A DNA stretch of 64,000 nt, taken from Hamiltosporidium tvaerminnensis (lineage: Eukaryota > Microsporidia > Dubosqiidae). Below the pieces are notes generated by a model. It was not told the origin of the DNA. It worked only from the letters and a program-made list of their open reading frames with translations, and did not search any database. The stretch lies in NCBI GenBank assembly GCA_022605425.2, contig JAKIMF020000013.1, positions 434,001 to 498,000 of the forward strand, written 5' to 3'. Every line of letters starts with the position of its first letter. Within the stretch, counting starts at the first letter, position 1. A program made the position numbers and the translations under genes. Shown piece by piece: positions 21,905 to 35,737 of the stretch.

Positions 21905-23705
21905 TTGGCTTCATAAAATTTAATTTATCAAATTAAAACCAAATTAAAATTTCTTTTATAAAAGTTGCTTTCTACATTATAAACATTTATAAACTTGAAA
22001 TACAACTTTGTGTAGAATCAGTTCTATTTCCAAATTTTGTACCAATTTATTAAGAGAATAAGTAATTTTAATCTAGAACAATACAATTCACAACCAATTT
22101 CATTAAAGACATTGTTTTTATTGATATCATCTTCCATAAACAGACCTAAGAATATCATAGAATAGTCTGAATAAACAAATTTTCCTAATCCGGAAACAAA
22201 TTGTTTCAAAAAAAAAGTATTTATAGAGCGAAAAAACCCAGAAATTATGAAAAATTCAGAAGCAATATCTTCTTCTGAGATAGCGGAATGAGAAAATGGA
22301 AACGATGCTTATTAGATAGGTCTGTGCATCGGTATAAAAATTATTATAGAGAAATAAAGGATAAATGTGGGGAGGGGGGTTTAGATTTAATGAAAACTCA
22401 TTGGAACCGAAGTAAGAGAAGAAAATGAAAATAGTATATCTGTGCAGAACAACAGAAATTATGTTTTCTATTCGAAGTAGAAATGAAAATGGAGGAATGG
22501 TGATAAATCGAAGGATTCGGTCTTATGGTTAAGCTAAAAATTTATCTGAAAAATCGAAGACCTTTTGAGAACGAAAAAATGTTTATTATTGTGCACTGTC
22601 AGAAATAGAAAAAAAATGTAATGTAGGAAATAAAATTCGAAGAATATAGAAACAAAATTCATAAAGTTAGAAGTTAGAACTTATGATGTTTTTAAACTAT
22701 AGAAAAAAAGAAACTTCAAAAGAAGAATTTCGAAACAAAAATCAACCCCCCTCCCCACCAAAGAAATCTTGATCAGAAATAACAAAGAAAAATAAAATTT
22801 GTTGTCATATACGAAATTTATGATTCGAAATAAAAAAGAATAAGACTTTAAGAGAGATAAAAATATTGATAACCAATGAAGCCGAAATTTTTACTAAATA
22901 AACGAAACAAATAAAATTGAAAATTTGAAAGACTTTGATAGATAAATTTGTATGTTCTATCTGGAATGGATTTATTAAAACAAAAAAGAATTTCAAAATA
23001 TGCTTTACGATAGATAAAAGGATTATAGTCAGCTAAAAATATTTTTAAAATATAATAAAATTGTACATAATGCTCAATCTATAAGAAATCTATCGAATGG
23101 TATGCAAAAGAACAAATCTAAGGGAATGAAACATTTTAAACTTTATTTAAATACGAAAATACCAAGATTAAGCAATACCTTTGAAAGATATAGATTATTA
23201 CACTAGTAACCTCTTCATGCTCTAAATTAAATATAGAACATATATAACTTTGTGAAATTTATAAATCCATAATAAATGTATAAGCAACAAAGAGATGATA
23301 TAATGGACATAATACAAAATACTAAGCATATATACAACTATAACATTTACTAATGATGACTTATAAGGATGCCTAGAAAATACGAAGACGCTTTCACACT
23401 AATTTGTTATATTAACCTATGTTTTTATTTTGACTTATACTTCTATTCTCTGAAAATTGAACTAGTTCTGAATACTATTTATGTCTAAAAGCCCCATAAA
23501 TTCATACTTTTTTTACCAATGACCCTGTTGTACTTTGAAAATTATTTCAATAAATATATTTTTTATAAGAATTTTTCCTTAACTTTTATTTCTATTTATA
23601 GTTTCTTAGTAAACTTTTTACCTTTTCAAAAAAATGACAAATTTATAAAAAAATTGTTTCTAAGTTTAGTATCAAATGAATCAAAATTATATTTAATTTA
23701 AAAGC
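21905..23705 (+). repeat. Rep-C duplicated block, copy 1
   Basis: About 1.75 kb align collinearly with 31190-32955. From about 21985 to 22540 identity is very high (about a dozen differences by eye in the first ~290 bases). It then drops abruptly to a patchy match, recovering landmarks such as CCCCCCTCCCCACC, ATTTCTATTTATA and TTGTTTCTAAGTTT near the end. Paired tracts GTGGGGAGGGGGGTTT (22367-22382) and AACCCCCCTCCCCAC (22744-22758) are inverted complements. A hairpin CGATGC..GCATCG spans 22303-22331. A 61-codon ATG frame (22209-22024, -) is kept in both copies but nearly all differences there change residues, so it is not called a gene. What the block is remains unknown. Confidence 0.85.
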
Positions 23706-26700
23706 TTTAAAAAAGTGAAAGTACGAATAAGCCGCACATATCTCTAATAACACATTCGGAAATATTTATTTATGCGTTTTATAAGACATATGATGATTTG
23801 ATCAATCAAAAATCAAGATTTGATTTTAACTTAAGAAAATAGCTATTTTTTCAATATCAAATATATTATATGTTTTTGGATAAAATACTCTTTATATTTG
23901 GTAAATCGATTCAGAATATATGTTCTTATAAAATAGAAAATGATTTTTTAAAGAAAAAAAGAACGAATACAAAAGTATGAGTTAAAATTTTAGAGTATTT
24001 ATAGTTGTATTCACATAATAGGTGTATTAGCAAAAAAAAATACATAAATTGGCTCGTGAAATCAATTTTATGGTAAACTTAAATGCTTTCACAATAAATT
24101 TAGATTCATTCTTATTTATACTTAGATTGTATTTATTAAATATGTCTAAAATATGTTTAAATATAAGAAACTGCGGATATATTTGATAAAACTAGGAAAG
24201 AAATACTTTCCAGAGTGTCATAATACAATAATAATCGTATAACATTCCCAGAATTGTAAATAAAAATATTAAAAACCATTATCTTATCTCTTCCTATTAA
24301 TTTTCAATTTTTTTTATTCAAATTTTTCTCAGGTTTTTCTGGTGCTTATTGTTTCAAAGCTGTAACCAAATATAAAATATAGTAAAAATTAAGTCATTTA
24401 ACCGCAAAATATTATAGAAAATTATTTCATAGGCTTGAATATATAAGGTGTTATAGTTATCGAAAAAAATATATGTATACTTCAAAAATTTGTTTTAACA
24501 CAAATACTCTATGATTCATATAAATCCGAAGCTATTTTACATATATTCAAAGATTATAGCTAAAATTAATATTGTGAGAAAAAAATACAGATTTAATCTA
24601 TCTTTAAATTTACACTTGTTTTAAAATATTTTCACATATTCATCTGAGATCATATCGAAAATCAAAAAAAAAATCTTTAATTTTATAAAAGTATTTTCAA
24701 TTAACTCATAGTCATATCATATAAAAATTTTTAGATAAAACAAGCGCTTAATTTTTTTTACAAATCTATTTTTATCGTTGAAAATTGTAGTTCAAATTAT
24801 TTATAAACTTATTGCATTTGATTAAAATTTAAATATAAACAATTTAAATAACTATTTTTCTTGAGCAATTTTAGATCTATATCTGCAAAAGTAAAATTTT
24901 GTTGTTACATTACAATTCACGAGTTATAGTTTTAAATTTAATTTTCTTTTCATAATATAATGCAATAAAAGTTTAATACAATTATTTTAATGCCAATTTA
25001 TAAACGATTCGAGTTTTTCATGTTCTATAGCTGGATGAAGGAAAAAAACGAAACTATAAGAAATTTCATTCTATCAAACAAATCGGCAAAAATAATACAA
25101 CACATGAAAACATTGAATTATATTTATAAAAAATACAGCGAAAATTCTAATAATATGAAAATATTGCCTAATATAGGTTATCTATAACAATACGTACAAA
25201 TAATTACATCCTTTTTTAAAATTCCTAGATTAATATTAAACAAATGATTTTAAAACAAACAAAAAGAAATATAAATCAAATTCAATACTAAATAAAGAAA
25301 AATTCTAAATTATTTTTTAAAATCATATTTTAGTATAAAACGAACTAATGATGATTATTTTCAATATATTTATGAACCATAAAAATTATCACTGTATAAT
25401 ATTTACACTATAAAATATTTTTTGTATGATATTTATTTAAATTCTAAAATTTTTTATTTAAAAAATCAGAGCAATAACACATTATTGCTTAATTTAATTG
25501 TAAAAATGTTAAAAGAAACTTATTTTTGAGTAGTTCGGTGTTAAAGTTTTAAATCAAAATTTGTTATATAGATTATGTTTTGTCTTAGGTAAAAAGAGGT
25601 GTGTGTTAAGATAAAAAAGCAAAAAACAGTTCTGTACAATTTGAAAGAAAAAATAGGGACAGATCTCTGCTTGTTAACAATCCTATTCAATATATGGAAA
25701 ATACTTCATATTATCTAGAAGCAGCAAATGATTAACTTTCATCAAAAATAGCTATTTTAGCTGTGAATTATTATTCACTATCTTAAATTATTTCCAATAT
25801 GTTTAAGATTCTTAAACTTATAATAAAGAATCTAATCTGATGTAAAAAATCTTCGATTTATATATTTCATAGCAAAATAACTAAAGCTTGGTTTTTGTAA
25901 AAGTTTATATAGGAATCATAGAAATATAGATTTTAATCAGTATTTTTACAAATTATATTGAGTTGTAATATGTTCAAATATTAATAAAGAAGTTAAAATG
26001 TTGATGTATAATTGCTTTAGAACTTATGCATCTATGAAAAAATTATATAAGACATAGTTAAAAAAATTGATATTTCAAAGAGAAATTTTTTTTCATGTTC
26101 ATTGTAAAATCTTGAGTCTTTTTTTCAAGTATAAAAAAATTAAAACAGGAAGTTTAAACCAAATTCGGATAGATTAGAGTTAAGATTGACTTGAAAGCAA
26201 GAAAGGATTAAGAAGAAGACTGGTTTGTGGGTTTAAAGTTTTTTCTCCATAATATTAAATTATACACTTTAATTATAATCTATGATTTAATCTTAATACA
26301 AGTAGGCAAAGAAGTATAATTAGAGATTTAATACATATAAATCAAAAAAAATAAATAAAAGCTTACTATATCAAAATTACAGTTTATATTTAAATACTGG
26401 CATATAAATATATCACAGTATTGATACATATGTGAAAAATTTAAAACTTAATAAATTAAAATATAAAATAAACTTATTACGCATTTTAAATACATTTTGG
26501 ATCTGCTACGAGAATGGAAATAATTAATGAATTTTTTTTTCTTGAGGGTATAAATCGTAAAAATTTATTTTAACAGAGTTTAGATTGCAATAATCCACAA
26601 AAATATAGTTTAATTGGATTTATAGTTTTGCTCCCGATATAACATGAGATTACTCACCAGTCAACTCTGATTTTTAGAAATTTGTAGGATTTACATGTTT

Positions 26701-29700
26701 ATAACCTATATAAGATTTGCGAATTATATTACTTTGTCCTGTGAACAAACATAAGAATTTTTACACATTTTTATTTATTGAAACAAGCGGTGCTATGTTT
26801 GTTTATATTTTTATATTTTAATCGGTTTAGACAATTTTTATTTCAAAAATGTGTTTCAAAGTACTATGCCTTTTTAAAATATGACATATATCAGAAAAAT
26901 TTATTAAAAAGGGATATTTATTTATGTAATTGATATTAATAGGCTAACATAATTTTTTATTAACCTTTTTAAGATTAAACTATTGTCGCAAAGTTTTAAA
27001 AATATATTAGATTGAAATTTATTATAAAATAAACATGTTTTATTCACAGGAACAATACATTAGAAGAAATTATGTATATTTTTTGAAGTATTAAAAAATT
27101 GTATATTAATTGCATATCATTGTAATTTTCAAAACGTTAGTTTTATAGAGTAAATAAATTTATACTAAATCATAAAAATATATTGAATTTTTTTCGAAAC
27201 ATATGTGAAATATTTTCCGAATGGTCTCTCTACATCAAATTTGTGTAAGTTAATTAGTTGCGGCCTAAAATACTTTTGAAAAATCCATAATTATGATAAA
27301 ATATTTTCTAACCCATCTATCAAACGTGTATTGCAGGCATATATACTTTAAAAACATAATTTATATCTATTTGAAATTAAAAAGATTTATTTTCAATCAA
27401 CTATAAATCGAGTATCAAATTAACCAATAGATAATTCTTAGGAACTAAAATGTACTTATTTTTATTTTTTAAATATTTTGGAGTAAAACCAATTATATAT
27501 TTAAACAATACATGAAACCTTACGAAAAAGACTACTTCGCAGAAATTTATATAAAATCATCTTTATTTCATAGTAATCTTTATAATATTTTATACTGAAC
27601 GAATTAAATTACTAAACATAAAGCAGATTAAACCATGTCTCGCAGAATAAAAATTTAAAGTGCGTGTTTGTTAGAAAAACGTACAAAGAGCAAAAAAAAT
27701 CCGAAAAAAACTTTCAATTGCAAAAGAAAGTGAAAAAACAGAAATATATACGTGACACAACTATATAACATGTATTTAAAGTTATTTAGATAGTTTTTAG
27801 CTTATCCTGATTTTTCAAAATTAATATAGATTTTTAATAAAAAAGCCCATATATTTTTACAGGGTAAAATATTTTTCGATTTGCATGAGACTATATCGAT
27901 CCAGCCTTTTTTGGGGTATACCACGATCCAATTCAAAATACGCCAATAACATATTGCTTAAAATCACTTTGACACGAAAGTAAGGCATTAGTTTTTTAAA
28001 ATGTGATATATTGTTAGTATGTGATATAAATTTCTGGTATTGTTATAATCTGCTCAAAGTTTCGCTTCATATAACATTATAAGAGTTTCCTATTAGAAAA
28101 AAATTATTTTTGTGACAAAACGAATTCACTTGAAGATACGGAAGAAATTGATTTAGATATGTTATGTTTCGTTAATGGTATAAGTTATTACCTTAAATTT
28201 CGTTGCAAAGTTCAAATTTAAACTCTCGATGATGAATTTCATATTAAGCTTTTATATGAATATTTTTAGCGCAAATACTGCATTCAATTAAAACTGCTCA
28301 GCTTTCATATCGAATTTGATTCTTTTGTAATTTTTGGCACTTATGGTTCAATTTAGGGTATACTTTTGAATTCTCATTCAAAAGCAAGAAAAATACGCAA
28401 TTTAAATTCAAAAAATCATTTTTCGCCATTAAAACCGCCATGTATTTAATTATATCTTATCTTTATCATCGAAATTTATTAATAAAATATTATGCGACAT
28501 AATAAAACAATCATAAAATATTTCAAATGGTAGATTATAAAATAAATTTATGCTTCAAAAATACAAAAATCACGAATAATTGAAATTAAAGAATTTTTAA
28601 TCTATGGATATTTTTTGAAAAATTAATGTAAGTAAAAGCTACAAGAGTGTATGCTTTTTCTCGGAATGGGTTAAAAAGGTAATGCTTCTTAATTAAGGTT
28701 AATTACAGCTTATGTATTTTTAATGTTATAATAACCGGATTGAATAGACAGGATGTTTTTTTAATGGCAATATACGCAATTAATTAATGTATAAACATCA
28801 TGGGAAATATATAGATGTTCATCATAAATAAATTGGGTTTTATGGTAAACATTTTAAAGTGTGCTTAATATTTCCTGAAATTAAAATACCGATATGACAG
28901 AATTATAAACAAACTCTGATATTTTGTAGTGATCTTAACGAATCTGTGTATTTAATTTTGAGTGTAAAATAAACAGTGATGATGAATACGGCAAAAAATA
29001 AGGAATATCATGATCAAAATAATTCATAATTTAGAGCTTAAAATCTGATTATGATAACATTAATGTTTTGCGCTTTTTCACAAACAAATCCAGTAAAAAC
29101 ATTATAAATTACTTCTTATCATTTTTTAATAAACCATTAATAACTGAACGAGATAAATTCTTTTATTTCTTAAGTCTTTGTAGATATAAATACAAAAATA
29201 TGTTCATTTTTTTCTTTTACAAAATTTTAAAACACTTTTTCTTTGTGCATGTCGTTTAATTTTTCGAAGCGTCGAGGAAGATACAAGAGAAGTCTCGCTT
29301 TATTTTAATATCTTGAATTTTTGTTCTAAGATTATGCAACTTAATTCATATATGTTAAAATTAATAAATTTTTACTTCGACAATTGCACCCAGCCTTCAT
29401 TATATAATCGAAGTCTTTATGTGCAAAAAAATTGCGATAAAACTTAATTTATATTCCTACTGATATTTTTCAAATTTTTAAATGCATTGAAACCAAAACT
29501 ATTCAGATTTTTAATATGATTTCAATGATGTTTAAATACATTAATTCTTTTGTATTGCTCATTTTGAGATTTGCTGGTTTGATATTTGCGAACTAATAAA
29601 TAAAGTAATTCCGCTGAATTCGCAATTTTTTGGAATACTTAACACTATTAAATGCCGACTTATGTCTATACATTAAAACATAAAAACAAAAAGATTAGAA

Positions 29701-30310
29701 ATTTATAAAAATACATACTAATTTCGATATTAAGTTTTAAAAAGTAGAAATCTTTCAAGGGCCAATATTCACTTAAATCTCACACTTCATTGCAGATCGT
29801 TATCGAAAAAATGGTTTACATCTACAATTACATAGAGATCTTATAGAGATATTTTTTTTTTCTTTAAATAATATCGAAATCATATTTCATTGATATTGTC
29901 ATTTTATATTATATTTATAACTGAGTTTTTTGTATCGTTATTATTTTTTGCCTTGGCTATTATTATATATAAGTATACCACTATAATTTAATTTAAATTA
30001 TTGAAATGCAAAGAATTTAAAACTATTTATTCTTAGATTACTTGCAGATATTTGAATATAGGGTTACATAGGTAAATCGATTTTGCGTGTTTCTTTCAGA
30101 AGAGCCTTACAGATTCTATTTTTTTTTCGAGAACTGTGAAATCTAATTTTTAAAATAGTTTTCAAAGGATAGGTATATATTTTTTAATTTTTCTTGATAA
30201 AACACGAAGCAAGAATTTAAAATTTCTTACTAATTTAAATTCTTAATCAATGTTTTGATTTAACTTATACCAAAGTACACTTATTAATTAGATAAAGAAA
30301 AATTAGGTCA
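23706..30310. other. 6.6-kb gene desert
   Basis: A/T-dominated throughout. I found no recognisable protein, tandem array, terminal repeat or family member in it. Short ATG frames exist (24990-25187, 65 codons; 29068-29259, 63 codons) but have no signal, motif or CCC tract. It may hold elements too old to see by eye. Confidence 0.5.
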
Positions 30311-30325
30311 AATATAGTTTTGCCT

Positions 30326-30548
30326 CGCGCTAATGGTCAAGTGGTTAGGATATCGGAATTTGCTTCCAAAGGCCGGTTTGATCTCCGGTTGGTGCACTCT
30401 TTATCTTTCGTTCAGAAATGTTTGCGTGTGGCTGATAACCTAACCTATCAGAATAAAAATGTCTTTGACCGCCTATAACTTTGCCAAGCTATAATTCATC
30501 GTTGGATTGTGTTCCATTTTTAGAGAAAAGGCGAGCTATTAAATAATA
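30326..30548 (+). mobile_element. tRNA-derived SINE with 12-bp target-site duplication
   Basis: The first ~78 bases look like a tRNA: possible 7-bp acceptor GCGCTAA/TTGGTGC (with G-U pairs), an A-box-like TGGTCAAGTGG, and a B-box-like GGTTTGATCTCC with one extra base. A ~145-base unrelated body follows (GCTGATAACCTAACCTATCA ... CATCGTTGGATTGTGTTCC ... GAGAAAAGGCGAGC), ending in ATTAAATAATA. The direct repeat ATAGTTTTGCCT flanks it exactly at 30314-30325 and 30549-30560. Internal pol III boxes, tRNA head, unrelated tail and a perfect duplication are the defining SINE features. The anticodon loop could read TTG (Gln), but the misfit T-arm argues against a working tRNA. A second partial copy is at 18045-18150. 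Confidence 0.85.
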
Positions 30549-30560
30549 ATAGTTTTGCCT

Positions 30561-31189
30561 GAAAATCTCTACACTTATTTACTTAAACAATTATTTACAT
30601 GCAGTTCTGATCCATCTTACTCAACATTATTCCAAATTCATGATGCATTGAAATACTTCCTTAAGGGAAATTCTATTTTCTTTTACACAACAAGTTATTC
30701 CGAATGAAATAACAAAAGATAAAAATGTATCTTTCGAAAGTAGATATTATATCATGATTGCGAATCTATTCACATTTGCTATTTGCCACGAAATTTTCTT
30801 GATATTAAAACAAACACTGCATAAATTGCGAATGAATGGTATAATTACTAAAAAAATATCATTCTTTTGTTTAAATATGAAAAAAAAATCTCCTTCATGA
30901 TATTACTTAGAACCAAGATAAATAATAACGCGATAACTTGATAAAATAGTGTTTAAAACAGGAAATTTAAATATCTCTTCGACAAATATTAAGATCTTGC
31001 AATTTTTTTATTAAAAAAAGCACATATCTAAAATGACTTACTTATATTCATACATCTTTAGTTAAAACAAATAAATGTATAAAATTTTAATTAGAAGAAA
31101 TGAAGCTTTCTAAATATTTTTTTATTTTTTATACATTTACTATTCCACAATGGAAATTAAATCAAAAAAATATAATTAACCTTATATCA
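30561..31189. other. AT-rich spacer
   Basis: Nothing recognised between the SINE and Rep-C copy 2. Confidence 0.5.
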
Positions 31190-32955
31190 GGCATAAATTT
31201 TTAATACATCAAATTTAAAATAAAGTATGAAATTTATTTCTATGAAATGTGGTTTCTACATTATAAACATTTCTAAACTTGAAATTTAACTTTGTGTAGA
31301 ATCAGTTCTATTTCCAAATTTTGTACCAATTTATTAAGAGAATAAGTAATTTGAATCTAGAACAATACAATTCACAACCAATTTCATTAAAGACATTGTT
31401 TTTATTATTATCACCTTCCATAAATAGACCTAAGAATATCATAGAATAGTCTGAATAAACAAATTTTCCTAATCCGGAAACAAATTTGTTCAAAAAAAAA
31501 GTATTTATAGAGCGAAAAAACCCAGAAAATATGAAAAATTCAGAAGCGATATCTTCTTCTGAAATAGCGGAATAGAAAAATGGAACCGATGCTTATTAGA
31601 TAGGTCTGTGCATCGGTATAAAAATTATTATAGAGCAAATAAAAGATAAATATGGGGAGGGGGGTTTATTTTTAATGAAAACTTATTGGAACCGAAGTAA
31701 GAGAAGAAAATGAAAATAGGATATCTGCTTAGAACAACAGAAATTATGTTTTCTGTTCGAAGTAGAAATGCAAATGGAGGAATGGTGATAAATCGAAGGA
31801 TTCGGTCTTATGGTTAAGATAGAATTTATCTTACGAACCGAATAGACATTGTGCTCAAATAAGTGTTTATTATGAACTTTTAGAAATAGTAAATGATATT
31901 TGAAACTTATAGAAAGTCGATATACTATGGTTTTTAGTTTAAAGAACTAATGATTGCCCGAAAATCTTAAAAAAAAGAAATTAAAGTTGAAATTTTGAAA
32001 TATAGTCAGCCCCCTCCCCGTCAAAGAAATTTATAGCAGAAATGACGAAGAAAAATGAAATTTCCTGGCCATATAAAAAATTTATTATTCAAACTAAAAA
32101 AAAAATTAGATTATAACCTTAAAAAAGAATAAAACTTAAAATGAAAGAATAATATTGATAACAATGAAGCTGAAAATATTAACTAAAGAAACAAATGAAA
32201 ATGAAAATTTGTGAAGACTTTGATAGATAAATATATGTTTGATTTAAACTTAAATTATTCCGAAATTAAAGAAAAATGTAAAAGCCTCTTTATAAACTAA
32301 AATATCTTCAGCAATAAATCAGGGAACAGGACAAATTATAATCATATAGAATTATAAGAAATCACTAACTAGATAGGTAAAGAACTAAACTAAAAAAAAG
32401 ATTATATTCTAACTTAAGCTAAATTTATAAGTACCAATGTTCAAAACTACCTTTCAAATATTCGAATTTTTATAATAAAAACCTGTTAAATCTGAAAGAT
32501 AAATTCATAAACACACAAATCCTTGGGAAATATACTAATCAATATCACATGAATGAGAAACAAAAAGGATTCAAATAGCATTATTTTAAATACAGAGTAT
32601 GTATCTAAAAGAAAGTGAAACACAGTATGACTTATAATGATATATTGAATTATCAAGCTGAATTTAATATCCATTGATATTAAACCGTATTTAAACAATG
32701 TTCTGATAAGTTGTATTTCCTGGAAAGTAGAGCGATGTTCTGAATTTTCATTGATATTCGCAATGCAACAAAAATTTATTTCAGATTTATCAATGAACCG
32801 TTAATCTAGATACATAATAATTTCAATAAAAATTTTCTAATGATTCCTTTTCTTAACGTTTGTTTCTATTTATAAATTTTTTATTGAACTTTCTCAAAGT
32901 TTTTTAAAAAATAAAAAATGCATAAGAAATTTGTTTCTAAGTTTGTAAAATATCA
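31190..32955 (+). repeat. Rep-C duplicated block, copy 2
   Basis: Collinear with copy 1 at 21905-23705. The strongly conserved part spans about 31270-31820. The G-rich tract ATGGGGAGGGGGGTTT (31652-31667) and C-rich tract AGCCCCCTCCCCG (32008-32020) are retained, and the hairpin is better here (ACCGATGC/GCATCGGT, 31585-31617, 8 bp). The block is cut at its right end by Rep-A copy 7, whose target-site duplication starts at 32956, so that insertion came after the duplication. Confidence 0.85.
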
Positions 32956-32966
32956 AACAATGTTTT

Positions 32967-33692
32967 TATTTAAAAGTATCACATCTTTTTAAAATAGTGG
33001 CAAGTGTTATATTTGTTTTCATGACATTAATGCAGTTCTAGGTTTAACATAAATAACTGCTACCCCAACACTCCATAAGTACCCCCTGCGATACCTACGT
33101 TCCAAAGCCTTTCATCTATCAGGTGTATAGAACCTAATTAATAGGCTAGGCAGTTGCCCGGAGTTCGTTAATGTCCGTTGCATGGAGTGTGATCGAAGGC
33201 CGAAGCCCCCCTGGGCTCCCCCAAGACTATGCAGCATTCCCACTTACTCTACACTTGCGGAACCCAATAAACTTCTAGCTAAGATATATTTCATAGACTT
33301 ACATGGGGTCCACCTAGACAGTGCATTGCATACCAACAACTATAACCTGCCTTTTAGCTCTCCCGGCTTTTAATGGTTTTGATTTTTATATATCCCAGGC
33401 GCTAAGTCTTCTAACCCGAGTTAACAATGCTAGGTTTCCACGCTTTTACATGTCAATTGCCTACATTTTCTGCTGCGGTCTGAAATCTAGTTACATAAAA
33501 AACTACAAATAAATTTGTAGAAAAATTTCGCCATTTCGTAGACCTTCTCTTCCTTATACAAACTCCCAAAGAACAACCGAAGATGAGGTGGGGTTTTATT
33601 CCCACCAAAAATCCAAACAATGATCCTCACACCAGTTTCACACACTCATTGCCAAGCAGAAAGTTTTTTATGTGGTTATCCTCCCTCCACAT
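32967..33692 (-). mobile_element. Rep-A repeat, copy 7 (full length, 14-bp TSD)
   Basis: Complete minus-strand copy. The direct repeat AACAATGTTTTTAT occurs at 32956-32969 and 33693-33706, a perfect 14-bp target-site duplication whose left copy overlaps the element's A/T tail. This fixes the element ends: the head begins at GTGGAGGGAGGATAACCACA (minus strand) and the tail ends at ACTTTTAAATAAA. No terminal inverted repeats. Confidence 0.93.
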
Positions 33693-33706
33693 AACAATGT
33701 TTTTAT

Positions 33707-34178
33707 AGAAATATTTTAACAAAATTTTATTGCTCAATATTTAATGCATATACTTAACCTTAACCGATAGAGTATATGAGTGTAAAATTAGGGTGCTTTA
33801 ATACAAGAGCATTTCAAATTCGATATTGAATTATTGAAAACAGTCATTTAAAATCCAAAATAATATTTTAGCAAATATCAAATTCAACATCGTATTTCAT
33901 GAAAGTATAAACAAATATAATTTCTCTGGAAATCAAAAATATTTTTGTGCGAAATGAAAAATACAAATAAAATAAAAATTTAAATATTTCTTTAAAAAAT
34001 TTCTGTTAAACGCCAGAAGTTTAAATAATAAAGAACAAATTATAAGAAGCATGAAATTATAAATTTACTTTCACTGATCTGAGAATCAATAAGTTGAACA
34101 TCTATTGATCTGTGATTTGATATTATTAAATCGATTTTCTAATTTACATTATAAAATTAAGAATCTAAAAATAACTTA
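33707..34178. other. AT-rich spacer before the mariner-like element
   Basis: No feature recognised. It ends in TA at 34179-34180, the expected mariner target dinucleotide. Confidence 0.5.
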
Positions 34179-34401
34179 TACTCCCTCTGTCCGGAAATAT
34201 GGTATACATTTCAAAAAAACCGTAGATTATCGTGAATATAAAAAATAAATAGGCAACAGTCATGATATTGTGATAGTAAATATTCATGACAATATAACCT
34301 AAAATATTTGACTTTAGTAATATCATTCTTAGTTAAAAAGTTACCGCTCAAAAATCAGTGTTTCTTAAGGTAAAAAAAATTAGTACCGCTGCAAGACGAA
34401 T

Positions 34402-35737
34402 ATGGAAAATGTGGAAGGAAATTTGTTGAATTTAGAAAAAAGAGATTCAAAATATAAAGAGTTAACCAAAGAACAACGTCAAGGTATTTTAGAAAAATTA
34501 TTACAGCAGATGAAGGAGAATAAGTTAAAACATCGGGCCATCAACGAAGTTTCTTCTGCCTTTCAAGTTTCCCGGCTAAACGATAGCGGAATTTGGCATG
34601 CAGCACAAACTCAATACAGAAAGGGCAAGGTATATGCCGATGTTTCTTCAAAAAAGAAAAAAAGATGCGGAAGAAAACCTAAAGAATATTTGAACAATTT
34701 AGCGCAAATAAAGAATCCACCATTAAATCGTCGAAGAACGCTTCGAAGTCTTTCCATTGCAATTTATATTCCAAAATCAACTTTTTTTGATATATTCAAG
34801 TCGGGAAGGTCTATCAAGAGAATATCTTCTACAGTTAAACCAACTTTAACAGATAAAAATAAAATGGACAGATTGAAATTTTGCTTGTCTAAAATAAATC
34901 TTGCTAATAATGGAGATTTACTTTTTGATGATTTGTACGACTACGTTCACGAGTATGAAAAGTGGTTTTATCTAACTAAAGTCAAGCGCTCTTATTAATT
35001 TATGTTAAACGAAGAAAAACCGGAGAGAAACTGCAAAAGTAAGCGATATATTACGAAAATAATGTTCATGGCTGCAGTAGCTCGACCACGCTATGATGCA
35101 CATCGAAAGCTTTATTTTGATGGGAAAATTGGAATATGGCCATTTGTTTATTAAGAACCAACTCAAATAAATTCTAAGAATAGGGCTAAAGAGAAAGATA
35201 ACAAAAAATCGTGAATCTGTTACAGCAGTACATTGCAAAAACATGATCATTGATAATGTAATTTCCGCAATTAAATCTAAATTTCCGCCAGCATACAAAA
35301 AGAAAACAATTTACGTACAACAAGACAATACAAAACCCCATTTTTCTGATAATGATGCAGATATTGTCGCTCTTGGTTCTGCTGATGACTGGAATATTAA
35401 ATTTAAGGCGCAACCGGCAAATAGCTTCTATTTAAATGTTCTTGATTTTGGTTTTTTCAACTCCATACAATCGCTGCAATATGCAGCTTCACCACACACA
35501 ATTGACGAATTAATAAATTGTGTTTAAGATGCATTTAATCAATTAGAAGCTAATACTCTCGATAACGTTTTTACAACATTGCAAGCATGTATGGAGTCAA
35601 TTATGTTAGCAGATGGAGGAAATGGTTATAAAATACCTCATTTAAGTAAAGGAAAACTTCGTCGCGAAGGTCGACTGCTAGAAAAATATGTATGTTCCAA
35701 AGAAGAATACGTTAAAGCCAAATCAAATTTTAAGTGA
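34402..35737 (+). pseudogene. mariner-like transposase, DD39D, inactivated
   Basis: The N-terminal part (34402-34998, 198 codons) has a helix-turn-helix-like region and runs to the first catalytic block, which reads VHEYEKWFYLTK where relatives have VH-x-D-EKWFY: the first catalytic Asp position is Tyr. After a frameshift, with more frame breaks across 35000-35240, the frame resumes at 35243 with VQQDNTKPH (second Asp) and, 39 residues later, NVLDFGFFNSIQSLQ (third Asp). The spacing of exactly 39 identifies the DD39D plant-type mariner group. A stop at 35525-35527 interrupts the C-terminal part, which continues ANTLDNVFTTLQACM and KIPHLSKGKL to a stop at 35737. Not functional. Confidence 0.88.

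Noticed and set aside
22024-22310. A ~95-codon minus-strand open frame (with FVSGLGKFVYSDYSMIFL) kept in both Rep-C copies (also 31308-31600)
   Set aside because: There is no ATG for the longer frame, no CCC tract, and nearly all differences between the copies change residues. Conservation is therefore better explained by recent duplication or RNA-level constraint than by a protein.
30328-30403. Functional tRNA-Gln
   Set aside because: The T-arm has an extra loop base and an atypical loop sequence, the anticodon stem has a mismatch, and the region is part of a larger unit bounded by target-site duplications. A SINE head fits better.
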